The notes beneath the pieces are model-generated. The model worked only from the letters and a program-made list of their open reading frames with translations, was not told the origin of the DNA and did no database searches. Below, piece by piece: positions 34,195-45,163 of a DNA stretch of 64,000 bases. Position 1 is the first letter of the stretch; each line of letters starts with the position of its first letter. The stretch comes from Gemmatimonadota bacterium (GTDB taxonomy: Bacteria > Gemmatimonadota > Gemmatimonadetes > Longimicrobiales > Gaopeijiaceae). The position numbers and the translations under genes were made by a program. The stretch spans positions 44,585-108,584 of the forward strand of contig JAPPGF010000017.1 in the NCBI GenBank assembly GCA_028875075.1, given 5' to 3'.

Positions 34195-37100
34195 GCAATC
34201 CGATCCGCTTCTTCGAGAACCTGCGGGACATGTACCTGCGGTACCTCGACAGTCCGTTCGACATCCGCTACGGCGACCTCACCGCGGAGCGGCGGCAGCT
34301 TCTCGACCAGGATGGTCGCATTTACCGGAACCCCCTGATCGAGCCCGTGCCGTCGTACCGGTCGTCGAGCCAAGGCTTCGGGCAGGCGGCGCAAACTCTC
34401 CTGGGAGGAAGCTGGCAGCAGGCTGAGATCACCGAGGCTGCCGACTTCATATCTCAAGGGCTCTCCCCGCCCAAACGCAAGCTCCACCAGCATCAGTGGG
34501 ACGTATTCAAAGAAGTTGTCGTCAATGGCATGGACGCCGTTGTTACGACGGGGACAGGCTCCGGAAAGACGGAGTGCTTCTTGCTGCCCGTAGTGGCTTC
34601 CATCGTGCGCGAGTCTGCGGCTTGGCCTGCGCCGGACCAGCAACAGCGCGAGTGGGACTGGTGGAATCACTTCACATTGCAAGGCACACGGCGACGGTGG
34701 GCTCCTCGCGCGTCACAACGGGGACATGAGGGCCGGACCGCTGCCGTTCGAGCACTCATCCTTTACCCTCTCAATGCGCTAGTCGAGGATCAGCTTAGCC
34801 GCCTGCGAGAGGCACTCGATAGTCCGGGAGCTCGACGTTGGTTGCAGGCACACCGGCACGGGAACCAGATCTACTTCGGCCGCTACACCGGCCGCACTCC
34901 TGTATCAGGTAATCAAACCGCGTCCAACACCGAACGCCTTCGCGATGAACTCCGCAGCATTCATCAAGACGCGCAAGCTGTTGCGGGCAGTGCAGCTGAG
35001 CGCTTCTTCCAGCACGTGGATGGCGCTGAGATGTGGTCCCGGTGGGACATGCAGGACACGCCACCCGACATACTCATCACCAACTACTCGATGCTCAACA
35101 TCATGCTCATGCGCGCAATCGAAACGAGCATCTTCGATCAAACGCGGGTGTGGCTGTCGGAGTCTCCACAGCATGTCTTTCATCTCGTAGTCGACGAGCT
35201 CCACACGTACAGGGGTACTCCCGGGACGGAGGTCGCATACTTGTTGCGTGCTCTGCTCGACCGACTTGGCCTCACTCCGAACTCCGATCAGCTCAGGATT
35301 ATCTCTTCAAGTGCGTCGCTCGAGAGCGGCCCCACGGGCCTGCAGTACCTCGAGCAATTCTTCGGGCGGGACCGGAATCGATTCCGGGTGATCGGCGGCT
35401 CATCGTACGTGATTCCACCGCGTCCTGGCGCGCCTGCGGCTCTCGTTCCACACGCCGCAGCATTTGAGAGCTTCGGACAGAGGATCGCGAACGCTGGGCC
35501 CGCAGCGCTGCCTCAGGCAACCGCAGCCCTTCTCGCAGCCATCGGCGCACCGGCGCAAACTCCTGGCACGACACCGCAAGAGGGGCTCAACGCTGCACTG
35601 GAACACGTTGACGCACCTGATGCTCTCCGGCTGGCATCCACGATCAACGAACAGATTGTGCCACGGCCGCCTCAGGATCTGGCTGCTGTTCTTTTCCCGG
35701 GCACCCCGGCTCAGCAGGCAACTGACGCAGTCGACGGTCTATTGACCGCGCTCTCACACGCACGCAACGCCGATAACTTGGCGCCGCTTCCGATGCGCGT
35801 GCACCTCATGCTGCGGAACCTCCAGGGACTCTGGGTCTGTACAGATCCCGGGTGCAGCCAAGCGCCTCCTCGAACGAGCCCATGCCCGTCCGGCGCGTTG
35901 CACTACGTCTCGACGTTGACCTGCCAGTGCGGGTCACGAGTCCTTGAGCTCCTGTACTGCGAGCCTTGCGGTGAGATATTCTTCGGCGGCTATCGACGCA
36001 CAACCGGAAACCCAAACGAGTGGTATCTGAGTCCGGATCGACCGAACCTCGAGGCCGCTCCCGATCTCTCGTCGTTCGACCGCGACTACGATCGCTACGC
36101 CGTCTTTTGGCCCGCCTCGGGAAACCAGACGCCTGGTACACCCCAGTGGACGCAGGATGCAGTCCCCCGGCGCTGGCAGCGGGCAAGCTTCGATCCGACG
36201 GATGGGAGCGTGGGCCTAGGCCTCCAGGCAGGGAACACCTCGGGCTACCTCTACTACGTACCGGCCATTCATGGCACGAGCCCACCAGATCCACCGGCGG
36301 GACGTGAAGGCCATCCGGCGATCTGTCCGAGGTGCGACGCGGACTGGCGCCGCCGTGATGTTATCCGGTCCCCGATTCGTACTCAGAGAACTGGTTTCCA
36401 GAAGATCGCGCAGGTGTTGTCTGACACGCTTCTCCGAGACTTGGCTCAGCCCCCGCTGTCCAGTGATCGGAAACTCGTGGTGTTCTCCGACAGCCGCCAA
36501 GATGCGGCCAAGCTGTCCGCCGGGATGCGCTTCTCCCACTATCGGGACACGCTCCGGCAAGCGCTGGTAGCTTCCATAGCCCAGCAAGGCCTAGGCCCCC
36601 AAGCCTTCGCCTCACAGTGCCAGGGTCAGCAGCTGTCGCCGCAGAATCAGGCGGCTGCGGCGGCCTTCACGAGCACCCATCCGGGCGACGCTACGGCACT
36701 GGCGATGGGGTTGAACCCGGCCACGGCCTCGTTCTCCTGCACTACCTACCCCGGCCTGTCGAACCAGCAGGCGGCACAACAGATTCTCCAGAGGGCCACG
36801 ACAGGCCCCTTCCGCCTGACCCAGATCGCTACCGACGTATCTGAGCGCATGCTTGCTGAGGGCATGAACCCGGCGGGCTACACGCAGGCAGTCGTGTGGA
36901 CCAATCCGCAGGATCGCCAGGGCAGTTGGAGAGACCTGCATCTTTGGCCGGTCGGCGCCAAGCCGACACCTAAGCCACCAGGCCAGCTCACGCAAGCGCA
37001 GCAGGTGCACTTGACCCGGCTCCAGGAACGAGCGCTTGTCGAGTTGATGGACATCATCTTCGCTTCTGGGCGGCGGAGCCTCGAGTCCCTCCTCCTAGCT

Positions 37101-39761
37101 ATGCCAACGGTCGACCGCCGCGCGACTCCGGCGCCGAGCCCGTTAGTCCAGGAGGGCGCCGACGGCGCCCTCTTCCTCTTAGGGACGCGCAAGCGCTTAT
37201 CGACGCACTCTTGCATTTCGCTGAGTTCACGGCCTGGATACGTCGCCGCCTACCTCGCAGCAGTCGCGCAGCAATCCGGGCTGGACTCGAACGCCTACAC
37301 GCATGACGTCATCGACTTCCTCGCAGCGGCGGGCGGCCTCAATACGGCTCATTTCTACCTGAATGTACCCGCGCTCTGCTTGGCAGGGCCTTCCGCCAAC
37401 TACTCGGAGTGTACGCAATGCCGCCGCACTCACATGAATCCGTCCGGAGGGGTGTGCGCAGACTGCCTGTCCCCACTGGGACCGGCGCAGCCGATGGCAG
37501 GAGCCCAACTGTCACCGGACTACTACTCCCACCTAGCGACTCTGGCTGGGAGCCTCTTCCGCCTGAACTGCGAAGAACTCACGGGCCAGACCAACAAGTC
37601 GGATGCGCGGCGGAGGCAACGCCTGTTTCAGAACGTGTGCTTGCCCGCACCACAGGAGAACCCTATTGCCGACCCCGTGGACCTCTTGAGCGTCACCACG
37701 ACCATGGAGGCAGGCGTAGACATCGGTACGCTCACCGCGGTGATGATGGCGAACATGCCACCCATGCGTTTCAACTACCAGCAGCGCGTTGGTCGAGCGG
37801 GTCGGCGTGGCGGGGGCATGTCCGTGGCGCTGACGCTGTGCCGGGGCCGGACCCACGATGACTATTACTTTCAGCGCCCCCAGCGCATTACGTCGGATGC
37901 GCCCCCACAGCCGTACGTGGACATGCGGCGGGAGAGTGTCATCAAGCGTGTCCTAGCAAAGGAGATGCTGCGCCAGGCCTTCGCGGCACTCAACCTGTTC
38001 ACAGGTCGCGGCGGCGAGAGCGTCCACGGCGAGTTCGGCGCTGCCACAGCATGGGACCAACCGCCATCCCAGCCTCCGGCAGGCAGTCCTCCCGGAGCCA
38101 CTACGGCACAGCTCGTGTCCGGATGGCTCCAACAGAACACCGTTGAGATTGCCAGAGTCACTGACGTCCTGCTGTCGTACAGCGATCCGGTGCTTCAGGC
38201 GCAACGGCAGGCCTTGATCAACTACTGCACGCAGCAGTTGGCCCACGGCGTCACCTCGGTTTCGACGGACACCCGCTACCCGCAGGATGCTCTCAGTGAG
38301 CGACTTGCCAACGCCGGCGTCCTACCGATGTTCGGCTTCCCCACGCGAACGCGATACTTGTTCCACGACGAGCCTACGCGTGCGTATCCGTGGCCACCGG
38401 ATGAGGTGGTCGATCGAGAACTGGATATCGCGATCAGTCAGTTCGCGCCGGGCTCGGAGACTGTGAAGGACGGGCTGATCCATACAGCGGTGGGCGTCGT
38501 CAACTACCGGCCGCAGGGGAATCGGCCCGTGGAGGCAACGAATCCGCTGGGGCCGCCACTTGACGTCGGGGTTTGCTCCGCTTGCCAGGCCATCGACGGT
38601 ACTCAACCCCCGCCCACGAGTTGCCCGGTGTGTGGGGCCACGCAACAGCAGGACGATGGGTACAGGATCACGAGACTCTCGCAACCTGCGGGATTTCGAA
38701 CATGGTATAGGCGGAGCCGTGACTTCGATGGCACATTCGAGTGGACCCCGCGCGCATCGCGGGCAAAGATGGGTGTCACGCCTCTGCCGATGACACAGAG
38801 GGCGAACTACGAGGTATGGGCAGACCAGGAGACTGTCTACGTAATCAACGACAACGACGGTCACCTCTTCGAATTCGAGAGGCTCGCACAGGGTGAAACC
38901 TGGGTAACGCGGCCATCCCTGGCAAAGGTCGGCGTGGACAGTCCGTCGATCGATGTAGGCGCCGGGAGCGACCATCGGGCCTTGGGTTCAGTCAAAACGA
39001 CCGATGTGATGGTGCTCGGAATCGTCGACTGGCCAGCGGGGGTTCGGACGTCTCCGGTGGGCGACGACGGGCTGGGAGTTCGCGCAGCGCTGTACTCGTT
39101 CGGCTTCCTGGCGCGGCGAGCCGCCGCAGACCGCCTCGACGTGCATGAACGTGAGATGAAGGTCGGGCTGAGGGTCCTCCGGGACGCGGCTGGCGACATC
39201 ATCGGCCAAGTCTTCATCTCCGACAGCTTGGAAAACGGCGCTGGCTACGCTTCCCTGCTGGGCCAGCCCGCGGAGGCCGAGGCATTGCTTGAATACATCG
39301 TCGGCCAGTCGAGCCGGACCTTCTATGGTTTTCTTGTGGGCCAGCAACACGCTGGGCCGGGGCCAAGCGCGTGCACGACCTCGTGTCCCGACTGCCTTCG
39401 GGACTTCAGCAATCTACCCTACCACGGCATCCTCGACTGGCGCCTCGGGCTCGATCTCGCAAGGCTGGCGCTGGACCCAGCCGCCCAGATCGACTTCACG
39501 GTGGCCTACTGGCAAGGACTCGATGCCGCAGCGGCGGCGCCCTACTTCGCGGCTATGCCGGGCTGGCGCCCGGTGACGTTCGCCGGCGTACAGGCGGGTC
39601 GTCGAGGCAACCATGCCGAGATCATCACACATCCCCTGTGGGACTGTGACCCTAGCCGCTTAACGCCACAGCTTGACACCGCCTATAAGCAGGCAGTGCG
39701 GGCAGGGTGCATGCAGGTGCGTTTCAAGTCGGTGTTCGAGGTGCTGCGGAGGCCGTTCTAG
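34191..39761 (+). CDS. Giant DEAD/DEAH-type helicase with DUF1998-like C-terminus (Druantia DruE-like)
   Basis: A 1856-residue protein. Walker A is TGTGSGKTE at 120-128; motif [12 protein letters not shown] is near 331-340; SSSASL is motif III. The second RecA domain has [20 protein letters not shown] and motif [12 protein letters not shown] near 1199-1208. Cysteine clusters are near 549-600, 1073-1093 ([19 protein letters not shown]) and 1461-1482 (CSACQA, SCPVCG). A DUF1998-type end [20 protein letters not shown] with [12 protein letters not shown] lies near 1726-1755. Size and domain order match DruE of Druantia phage-defense systems better than MrfA/YprA (about 750 residues) or the split DrmA/DrmB of DISARM. 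Intact, no frameshift. Coupled to the upstream gene by ATGA. Confidence 0.82.
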   Translation: MSNPIRFFENLRDMYLRYLDSPFDIRYGDLTAERRQLLDQDGRIYRNPLIEPVPSYRSSSQGFGQAAQTLLGGSWQQAEITEAADFISQGLSPPKRKLHQHQWDVFKEVVVNGMDAVVTTGTGSGKTECFLLPVVASIVRESAAWPAPDQQQREWDWWNHFTLQGTRRRWAPRASQRGHEGRTAAVRALILYPLNALVEDQLSRLREALDSPGARRWLQAHRHGNQIYFGRYTGRTPVSGNQTASNTERLRDELRSIHQDAQAVAGSAAERFFQHVDGAEMWSRWDMQDTPPDILITNYSMLNIMLMRAIETSIFDQTRVWLSESPQHVFHLVVDELHTYRGTPGTEVAYLLRALLDRLGLTPNSDQLRIISSSASLESGPTGLQYLEQFFGRDRNRFRVIGGSSYVIPPRPGAPAALVPHAAAFESFGQRIANAGPAALPQATAALLAAIGAPAQTPGTTPQEGLNAALEHVDAPDALRLASTINEQIVPRPPQDLAAVLFPGTPAQQATDAVDGLLTALSHARNADNLAPLPMRVHLMLRNLQGLWVCTDPGCSQAPPRTSPCPSGALHYVSTLTCQCGSRVLELLYCEPCGEIFFGGYRRTTGNPNEWYLSPDRPNLEAAPDLSSFDRDYDRYAVFWPASGNQTPGTPQWTQDAVPRRWQRASFDPTDGSVGLGLQAGNTSGYLYYVPAIHGTSPPDPPAGREGHPAICPRCDADWRRRDVIRSPIRTQRTGFQKIAQVLSDTLLRDLAQPPLSSDRKLVVFSDSRQDAAKLSAGMRFSHYRDTLRQALVASIAQQGLGPQAFASQCQGQQLSPQNQAAAAAFTSTHPGDATALAMGLNPATASFSCTTYPGLSNQQAAQQILQRATTGPFRLTQIATDVSERMLAEGMNPAGYTQAVVWTNPQDRQGSWRDLHLWPVGAKPTPKPPGQLTQAQQVHLTRLQERALVELMDIIFASGRRSLESLLLAMPTVDRRATPAPSPLVQEGADGALFLLGTRKRLSTHSCISLSSRPGYVAAYLAAVAQQSGLDSNAYTHDVIDFLAAAGGLNTAHFYLNVPALCLAGPSANYSECTQCRRTHMNPSGGVCADCLSPLGPAQPMAGAQLSPDYYSHLATLAGSLFRLNCEELTGQTNKSDARRRQRLFQNVCLPAPQENPIADPVDLLSVTTTMEAGVDIGTLTAVMMANMPPMRFNYQQRVGRAGRRGGGMSVALTLCRGRTHDDYYFQRPQRITSDAPPQPYVDMRRESVIKRVLAKEMLRQAFAALNLFTGRGGESVHGEFGAATAWDQPPSQPPAGSPPGATTAQLVSGWLQQNTVEIARVTDVLLSYSDPVLQAQRQALINYCTQQLAHGVTSVSTDTRYPQDALSERLANAGVLPMFGFPTRTRYLFHDEPTRAYPWPPDEVVDRELDIAISQFAPGSETVKDGLIHTAVGVVNYRPQGNRPVEATNPLGPPLDVGVCSACQAIDGTQPPPTSCPVCGATQQQDDGYRITRLSQPAGFRTWYRRSRDFDGTFEWTPRASRAKMGVTPLPMTQRANYEVWADQETVYVINDNDGHLFEFERLAQGETWVTRPSLAKVGVDSPSIDVGAGSDHRALGSVKTTDVMVLGIVDWPAGVRTSPVGDDGLGVRAALYSFGFLARRAAADRLDVHEREMKVGLRVLRDAAGDIIGQVFISDSLENGAGYASLLGQPAEAEALLEYIVGQSSRTFYGFLVGQQHAGPGPSACTTSCPDCLRDFSNLPYHGILDWRLGLDLARLALDPAAQIDFTVAYWQGLDAAAAAPYFAAMPGWRPVTFAGVQAGRRGNHAEIITHPLWDCDPSRLTPQLDTAYKQAVRAGCMQVRFKSVFEVLRRPF

Positions 39762-40048
39762 TCATGTCGGCTCCGTCTCGCCGACTTTAGGCGTGAGCCC
39801 CAGCGCCTTGCCGAGCTGTTGGGCCGAGGCATGCGGCCTGGTCGCGCTCCGCGCCTTTCGACGAACGCGAGGTAGTGTTCGTGCTTGCGCCAAGCATTCT
39901 CCACGTCCCGTACGAAGTCAACTAGACGTGCCCTGCCGTTGTGCCATGATCCCTCGTCAAGGCGGCAATACCACTGATTCGGAGAGCGCCGCGTCGCAGG
40001 TGCGTTCGGCGGTTTTCCGCCCCGCTTGGTTGCCAGAGATCGCGACAC
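39762..40048 (-). pseudogene. 3' fragment of an unknown gene, frameshifted
   Basis: Converging on the helicase, the minus strand encodes PNQWYCRLDEGSWHNGRARL, VDFVRDVENAWRKHEHYLAF and VERRGARPGRMPR. It then continues best in another frame as QQLGKALGLTPKVGETEPT before a stop at 39764-39762. Composition is strongly protein-like (helical, charged), and the natural end appears only if one base is added or lost near 39830. I recognise no family. It is probably the tail of a lost component of the island. Confidence 0.45.
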
Positions 40049-40477
40049 GTTGACCGCGATTTGCAGTCAGCGCTGAGCTCCCCTTGGTTGCTTAACGTCA
40101 TGTTGACTGCGCGCTGTTTACTGCGTCGGCCGCAGGAGTATTCACCACAGAGAGATTTTACTAAGTGGAGCCGGACTCGAACCCCCATGGGCTTGCGCTC
40201 GCCGCATTTCGACACATGGATCTAGAAGCGGCAAGAGTAGAGCGGCGCCGACAAGGCCCGCCAGAACCCACCTCCGGGTATCTCGGGTTCAGGTGGAGTC
40301 AGGTCTGGTAGGACTTCTCAAGGCTGCACCGTCCCAACCTTCGCACCCACAAACTCGGAAAGCGCCGCTTCTGGCTTATCCTCATTTCCCGGCGACGCGC
40401 CTCATCAGGGAGAGCGGACCACTAACCAAGCAGCCTAGAAAGCGTTTCTGCAATGGCCGATTGCGAGGTCATCACAT
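40049..40477. other. Intergenic, no supported gene
   Basis: About 430 bases between the convergent defense genes. Base composition is mixed. A tRNA-like string at 40155-40175 was examined and rejected. No clear terminator with a T-run is visible. Confidence 0.45.
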
Positions 40478-41977
40478 TTACGCTGTGTCGGCCGTACCCT
40501 GAACCAGGCCTAAGGCGTCTCGGTAAAGGAACGGGACCCAATAGTCTGGGCTGTTCTTATCCCCTCTAGCCTCAAAAAACCCGACTTCGACTGCTGTCCT
40601 TGCAATTTGGTGTGCCTCGGCCTCAGTACACTCCCACAGGGCAGCCAAGGAGGACCCAGTTTGTCGCGTCTTTTCACCTCGCAATTTCTCCAGGTGCTCC
40701 TTCAAGGCCGGGGACTCTGCGTAGAGAGTCTGCTCAAGGCGAACACGCGATACCTCGGGCAGCGCGTTCTTAAACGAGGCGCGGCCGAAGAGCATCTCTG
40801 CTTCGGGCAAGGCTTCACCTGCATCGAGTCGTCGCACTTGCTCATTCCGCAGTGAGTTCATGAAATGGATCAGCTCTCGCGGAGCATTGTCACCGGAGCC
40901 GTCACGTGTCCGGCCAAGAATCCATTCGAAGGTCTTCGCTTTATTTGGTCCGATATCGACCTGACTCGGGCACATCCGATAAAAGAGTTTTTCTTGTTCA
41001 TTTGACAGTCTTCGTACCGTGGTTGGATCGGTGCCATAAAACTCACAAAACTCACGGCACTGTACCGCTCGTTCTGCAATCAACTTCATGAGACTTAGAC
41101 GGTCCCAGCTTATCGTTGAGTGCCTCGTAATGTGACTTGCCTCTCGAAATCCCTCTGATGTGATTCGGCTCCATATGTCCGACCTCAAGAATATCTTCAG
41201 GACTATGCACTCATAGGCCAGAAGGTCAAGGTACACTGTGAACAAAGCCCTCAGGGCATGCTTCTCAAGGTCGGGTGACTCTGCGAAGGCAACGTCCAGC
41301 CTGTCGAGCACAACCCAAACTCGCATATCCGTCTCTGAAAGCACGGAATCCGCGAGCCGGAGAATAGAGTCGACAGATTGGAAACCTCTCTTACGAGCCT
41401 CACTCGAGGGTTCATGAAATGTGATCTTGCCCGCAAAGCCTGCCGGCAATCCCGACAGCGAATCAATCGTCACTTCAATCCCGACAGATTCTGGACGCAT
41501 AGCTCCTTTCACATACTCTGCTACGGTCCGAAGCATAGATGCCAGCCGTTTATCAGCTGGAATCAACTTCGCGTTCGCGAGGGCCGTGTGTAAGGCATCT
41601 CCTGCGCTGGTCTTGATGCCGTAGTCTCTGCATACCGAGTCAATGAGAGTTGCCAGATAGAGCTTCCAGAGCCCACGAAACTCATCCTCTGTGGTGGGAG
41701 GATCCGGAATAAGACCTTGAAAAGCGGGAGCGCCTCTCGGATTCTCTGCCGTAACGAGCAGAATATTCCGATCGAAGAGTTCCGAATTGTTGGCAATGAG
41801 TAGGGTATAGAGCGCACTCTTTCCAGATCCCTTCGCCCCGTATACGATGTCGATCTCTCCGTTGACAAGGCGGTTCCATAAATCGGTGGCTACAAAGTAA
41901 TGGATGAGGTCATCTCGCTCTTCTTCCGCTACTCGTTCGCCGAAATTCAGCGCCTTCATGGCTGTAGATTTATCCAT
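40478..41977 (-). CDS. P-loop ATPase, Sll1717-like
   Basis: A 499-residue ATPase. The N-terminal FGERVAEEERDDLIHYFVAT and Walker A DIVYGAKGSGKSALYTLL (47-54) match proteins annotated as P-loop ATPase, Sll1717 family. Walker B is VWVVLDRLDVAF (220-231) with Asp225 and Asp228. A helical region follows (RSDIWSRITSEGFREASHIT, a KAP/STAND-like sensor cue) and the last 60 residues resemble a winged helix (LAALWECTEAEAHQIARTAV, EVGFFEARG). It lies 29 bases downstream of the nuclease gene on the same strand. The AT-rich base use differs from the core genes. Probably the sensor or motor of a two-gene defense module; the role is inferred from context. Confidence 0.8.
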   Translation of the reverse strand: MDKSTAMKALNFGERVAEEERDDLIHYFVATDLWNRLVNGEIDIVYGAKGSGKSALYTLLIANNSELFDRNILLVTAENPRGAPAFQGLIPDPPTTEDEFRGLWKLYLATLIDSVCRDYGIKTSAGDALHTALANAKLIPADKRLASMLRTVAEYVKGAMRPESVGIEVTIDSLSGLPAGFAGKITFHEPSSEARKRGFQSVDSILRLADSVLSETDMRVWVVLDRLDVAFAESPDLEKHALRALFTVYLDLLAYECIVLKIFLRSDIWSRITSEGFREASHITRHSTISWDRLSLMKLIAERAVQCREFCEFYGTDPTTVRRLSNEQEKLFYRMCPSQVDIGPNKAKTFEWILGRTRDGSGDNAPRELIHFMNSLRNEQVRRLDAGEALPEAEMLFGRASFKNALPEVSRVRLEQTLYAESPALKEHLEKLRGEKTRQTGSSLAALWECTEAEAHQIARTAVEVGFFEARGDKNSPDYWVPFLYRDALGLVQGTADTA

Positions 41978-42006
41978 TGTAGTAACTGCGTTCTTCTAGG
42001 GTATAC

Positions 42007-43236
42007 TCAGCTAGACTGCGGGACATGGAATACTAACACCGCTAGTGTCATTTCCCGATTTCTGTCATCCCTATTTGCAAAAATGTAACGAAACTGTCCT
42101 TCTTCTCTTACACCAATCTCTCGTTTGAAATTTGCGTGTTTCTTTGCGGCATGGGGAATAGTATTTAGAACCTTCGAAAAGTTTCTGTTTCGACACAAGA
42201 CAACGATTGCAGCCTTAGTATCTCGCCAGCTTAAGTATCCAAGTATCTGGTCTATAGTCTGGCCAAACTTTTTGGCACCGGACCAGTACTTGCACTCTGC
42301 TATGAAAATATTTCTCCCATCGGTGCGGATCAGAATGTCGGTCTTGCCTTCGAAATTGAAAGTTTCTCCTGATGCCTGTCCTTCATAGTGGCCGTTGAGC
42401 TGGACTAAGAAATGAAATCGCAACGCTTCCTCATCCATCGCCGCAAACGCCTCCGGGCTGCGCTCCATAACCAGCGCCATGTTGGACATTACAGATAGAA
42501 TGTGGTCGTAGTCGTCGTTGCTTAAGCTAGGTTCCGGTTTGTAGGGTGTTGTGCTCGCGAGTGGCATGGCCGGACGTAGTCGCCTTTGTACGTCGGGAAC
42601 CGTGAACGTACGTGGAGTATCTGTACTTTCTCGGAGAGGAAAGCCAAGACTTGCGACCAGATTCCGGTCCGAGAGTAGCTTCTGGCGACGGCGATTGAGC
42701 CGTTCAAGGGCCAGTTGACGAATCTGTCCATTGAACTCGGAGGCCGTGTCGCATAGGTTTCCAAGAGATTCCCTTATTTCTGAAAGCGTCTTTTGGATTT
42801 CATTCTTGACCGTATCAGGATCAAGATCGGTGCCCTTTACCTCTATAGTGAGAGAATTGTCTCTGACCCGGGCTCTGGGTAGAGTCGTAGTGAAGACAGT
42901 TGTGCGAATGTTGAACGCGCTCGAGTCGCCAGAGAAAGGAACAATTGCCTCGATCACTGTTCCCGGAACTAAGAACGGACGGCTTCGATCAAAGATGGCG
43001 CGATCGAAATCCGAGCTAACGTCAATAGGTGTTTCTCGCTGGTCTACGACGACCTGATCGTCGTGTATCACTGGGACGTCAATCTTGTACTTTTGTTCCA
43101 GGTAGTCACACAAATCATCAATCGATGTGTTGAGGAGACGATTTCCATCGATCTTGGCGATTTCTGTTTCAAGTAAAGTCCTTTGGTGCTCTTCCACATC
43201 CGACCAGTGTGGTCCCCAAAAAAGATGATTATGCAC
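42007..43236 (-). CDS. PD-(D/E)XK-type nuclease, partner of the Sll1717-like ATPase
   Basis: A 409-residue protein starting at GTG 43236. Residues 1-290 are a unique N-terminal region: YLEQKYKIDVPVIHDDQVVV, a beta-rich middle and a coiled helical stretch LALERLNRRRQKLLSDRNLV near 175-194. The C-terminal domain carries a restriction-endonuclease core, FEGKTDILIRTDGRNIFIAE followed by CKYWSG: Asp300, Glu314 and Lys316 at the right spacing, with Gln330 and Tyr334 (QILGY) as the helix motif seen in Mrr/RecB-like nucleases. All residues needed for DNA cleavage appear present. First gene of the nuclease-ATPase operon, in AT-rich DNA compared with flanks. I know no named system with exactly this pair. 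Confidence 0.78.
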   Translation of the reverse strand: MHNHLFWGPHWSDVEEHQRTLLETEIAKIDGNRLLNTSIDDLCDYLEQKYKIDVPVIHDDQVVVDQRETPIDVSSDFDRAIFDRSRPFLVPGTVIEAIVPFSGDSSAFNIRTTVFTTTLPRARVRDNSLTIEVKGTDLDPDTVKNEIQKTLSEIRESLGNLCDTASEFNGQIRQLALERLNRRRQKLLSDRNLVASLGFPLRESTDTPRTFTVPDVQRRLRPAMPLASTTPYKPEPSLSNDDYDHILSVMSNMALVMERSPEAFAAMDEEALRFHFLVQLNGHYEGQASGETFNFEGKTDILIRTDGRNIFIAECKYWSGAKKFGQTIDQILGYLSWRDTKAAIVVLCRNRNFSKVLNTIPHAAKKHANFKREIGVREEGQFRYIFANRDDRNREMTLAVLVFHVPQSS

Positions 43237-43540
43237 TTCAGTATTTTCCAGTAGGGGATGGTATATGCTCTATTTTCTGAAGAACCCAACATATGGTGAG
43301 GCCCAAATAATGTCGACCCTAGTAGGTATATGAGGCGGCCACTGACTCAATAGTTCACACGCAATCCCATTCACCTCTCGCCCATACATAGCCTTCGACA
43401 CGGTCACTTGGCAGTAGTGCCTCGGCGTCCGAACCATTCGCCAACAAGGGAGTCCCCCATGCCCGCATGATAGGCACGCCGCATTGGCTAGGCGGCGCGA
43501 GCGACGACCGACGCCAGGGGACCCGGCCCCGGGCAACCGG
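43237..43540. other. Intergenic, AT-rich, likely promoter region of the nuclease operon
   Basis: About 300 bases between the nuclease and the oxidase operon. No gene is supported. Minus-strand AT-rich stretches (for example TATACC near 43260 with TTGGGT 18 bases before) could be a weak promoter. The island ends here, since 43541 onward has the base composition of core genes. Confidence 0.35.
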
Positions 43541-45163
43541 CTAGAACGGCGTAAAGCCGGGTGAGCCGAATCGCTCCATCGAGAGGTGCTGCGCGATGGG
43601 CCAGGCGTAGGCCAGGACGACGAGCACGGCGGCGACCGTCGCCCACAGGCCGAACCGGTCTAGGATGGGCGCCTTGCCGTTCTCTCCCTCGAGCGGCTCG
43701 GCGAACTCGATCGGGTCCGGCTCGATCCTCCTGCCAGCCAAACCGGTCCCGAACATCACCGCCACCCAGCACGTGGCGCTGATGAACAGGAAGATCCCCC
43801 CGACCGCGGAGATCCCCGTCCCGGCGACCCACTGCCGGGCGATCTCGCTGCCCGCGTAGCTCGCGTCGAAGACGCGCCTCGGCATGCCGGCCAGGCCCGT
43901 CAGGTGGTTGGAGATCGAGAAGAGCAGCATCCCGCCGAACCACAGGTAGGGCTGGATCCGCGCCAGCAGCGTGAGCTCGAGCTCGCGGCCGAGCAGGCGC
44001 GGCATCAGGTAGTACGACGTGCCCATGAACGTCAGCGCGACCGCAGTTCCTACCGTCAGGTGGAAGTGGCCCTGGATCCAGGCGGTGTTGTGGACGACGG
44101 CGTTCATGCCGTAGGCCGCGTTGATGGCGCCGCCGAAGCCGCCCACCGCGAACATGAGCATGGCCAGCGCGACGCTCGAGAACGCCGGCTCGCCCCAGGG
44201 CAGCTCCTCGATCCAGTCGAAGAGGCCCCGGGCGCCCTTCTTGCGGCCCGCGATCTCGAAGGAGGCGATCACCGTGAAGGCGGTCACGAAGCTCGGGAAC
44301 AGGACGAGCTGCGTGTTGAAGGTGTGGAAGAGCTTCCAGCCGGCCTCGACGCCCGGGTCGACGAGCTGATGGTGGAAGCCCACCGGCGTGGCCAGCAGGA
44401 TCAGCATCACGAACGCGAGCCGGGCGAGCGGGTCGCTGAACAGCTTCCCGCCCGCGATCCTGGGCGTCATCGTGTACCAGATGACGTAGGTCGGAAGCAG
44501 CCAGAAGTAGACGAGCGGGTGGCCGAACCACCAGAAGAGGATGCGCGCGAGCATCGGGTCGACCGTGTCGACCAAGCCCACGGACCACGGGATCAGCAGC
44601 ACGAGCACCTCGGCCGCCACGCCGATCGTGGCCAGCACCCAGATGATGATCGAGGCGAGCATGCCGTGCACGGGGAGCGGCGTCCGCACCCCGGGGCTCT
44701 CCTTCTTCCAGACGTGCCAGGTGCGGGCGACCACCCAGCACCAGCCCCACGAGCCGACGACCACGAGCGCGGTGCCGACATAGAACAGGGGGTGGGCCAT
44801 GAGCGGCGGATAGAACGTGTAGAGCACGGTCGCCTCGCCCCGCAGGATCGCCCAGGTAGCCAACGCCGTGCCGATGAGCGCCACCCACCAGGAGGCCCAC
44901 GCCAGCCTCCTGCCCACGACGGGCCGGCCCAGCGCGCGCTCGGCCACGACGTAGCCGAAGCCCATGATGAAGAACGTCGTGAACACGATCGCCATGAGCA
45001 CGCCGTGCGCCGTCACCGAGAGGTAGTACATGCGCACGGTGCGGAACGGCAGGTCGAGGTCGGCCCGCGAGAGCGACTGCATGAAGGCCATCGCCGACGC
45101 CACGGCGAAGGCGCCGATCGCGACCCAGAGGTTCGCGAGTGCGAGCTTCCTGCTCTGGATCAC
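43541..45163 (-). CDS. ba3-type cytochrome c oxidase subunit I
   Basis: A 540-residue heme-copper oxidase with 12-13 helices. GTG 45163 is chosen because it overlaps the subunit II stop (GTGA) and begins a sensible N-terminus. Heme and copper ligands are visible: His in VTAHGVLMAI (low-spin heme), the WWFGHPLVYFWLLP segment with the Cu-B His-x-x-x-Tyr, the His pair in FHHQLVDPG, and WIQGHFHLTVG with the high-spin and low-spin heme His. Sequence signatures are those of the Thermus-type B family rather than A1. It reduces oxygen at the cytoplasmic membrane. Third gene of the operon IIa-II-I. Confidence 0.94.
   Translation of the reverse strand: MIQSRKLALANLWVAIGAFAVASAMAFMQSLSRADLDLPFRTVRMYYLSVTAHGVLMAIVFTTFFIMGFGYVVAERALGRPVVGRRLAWASWWVALIGTALATWAILRGEATVLYTFYPPLMAHPLFYVGTALVVVGSWGWCWVVARTWHVWKKESPGVRTPLPVHGMLASIIIWVLATIGVAAEVLVLLIPWSVGLVDTVDPMLARILFWWFGHPLVYFWLLPTYVIWYTMTPRIAGGKLFSDPLARLAFVMLILLATPVGFHHQLVDPGVEAGWKLFHTFNTQLVLFPSFVTAFTVIASFEIAGRKKGARGLFDWIEELPWGEPAFSSVALAMLMFAVGGFGGAINAAYGMNAVVHNTAWIQGHFHLTVGTAVALTFMGTSYYLMPRLLGRELELTLLARIQPYLWFGGMLLFSISNHLTGLAGMPRRVFDASYAGSEIARQWVAGTGISAVGGIFLFISATCWVAVMFGTGLAGRRIEPDPIEFAEPLEGENGKAPILDRFGLWATVAAVLVVLAYAWPIAQHLSMERFGSPGFTPF

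Noticed and set aside
40150..40215. tRNA-like string (GGAGCCGGACTCGAACCC) as a tRNA 3' end or attachment site on the minus strand
   Set aside because: The reverse complement has a TTCGAGT loop, but the flanking five-base arms do not pair and no acceptor or anticodon stem can be drawn.
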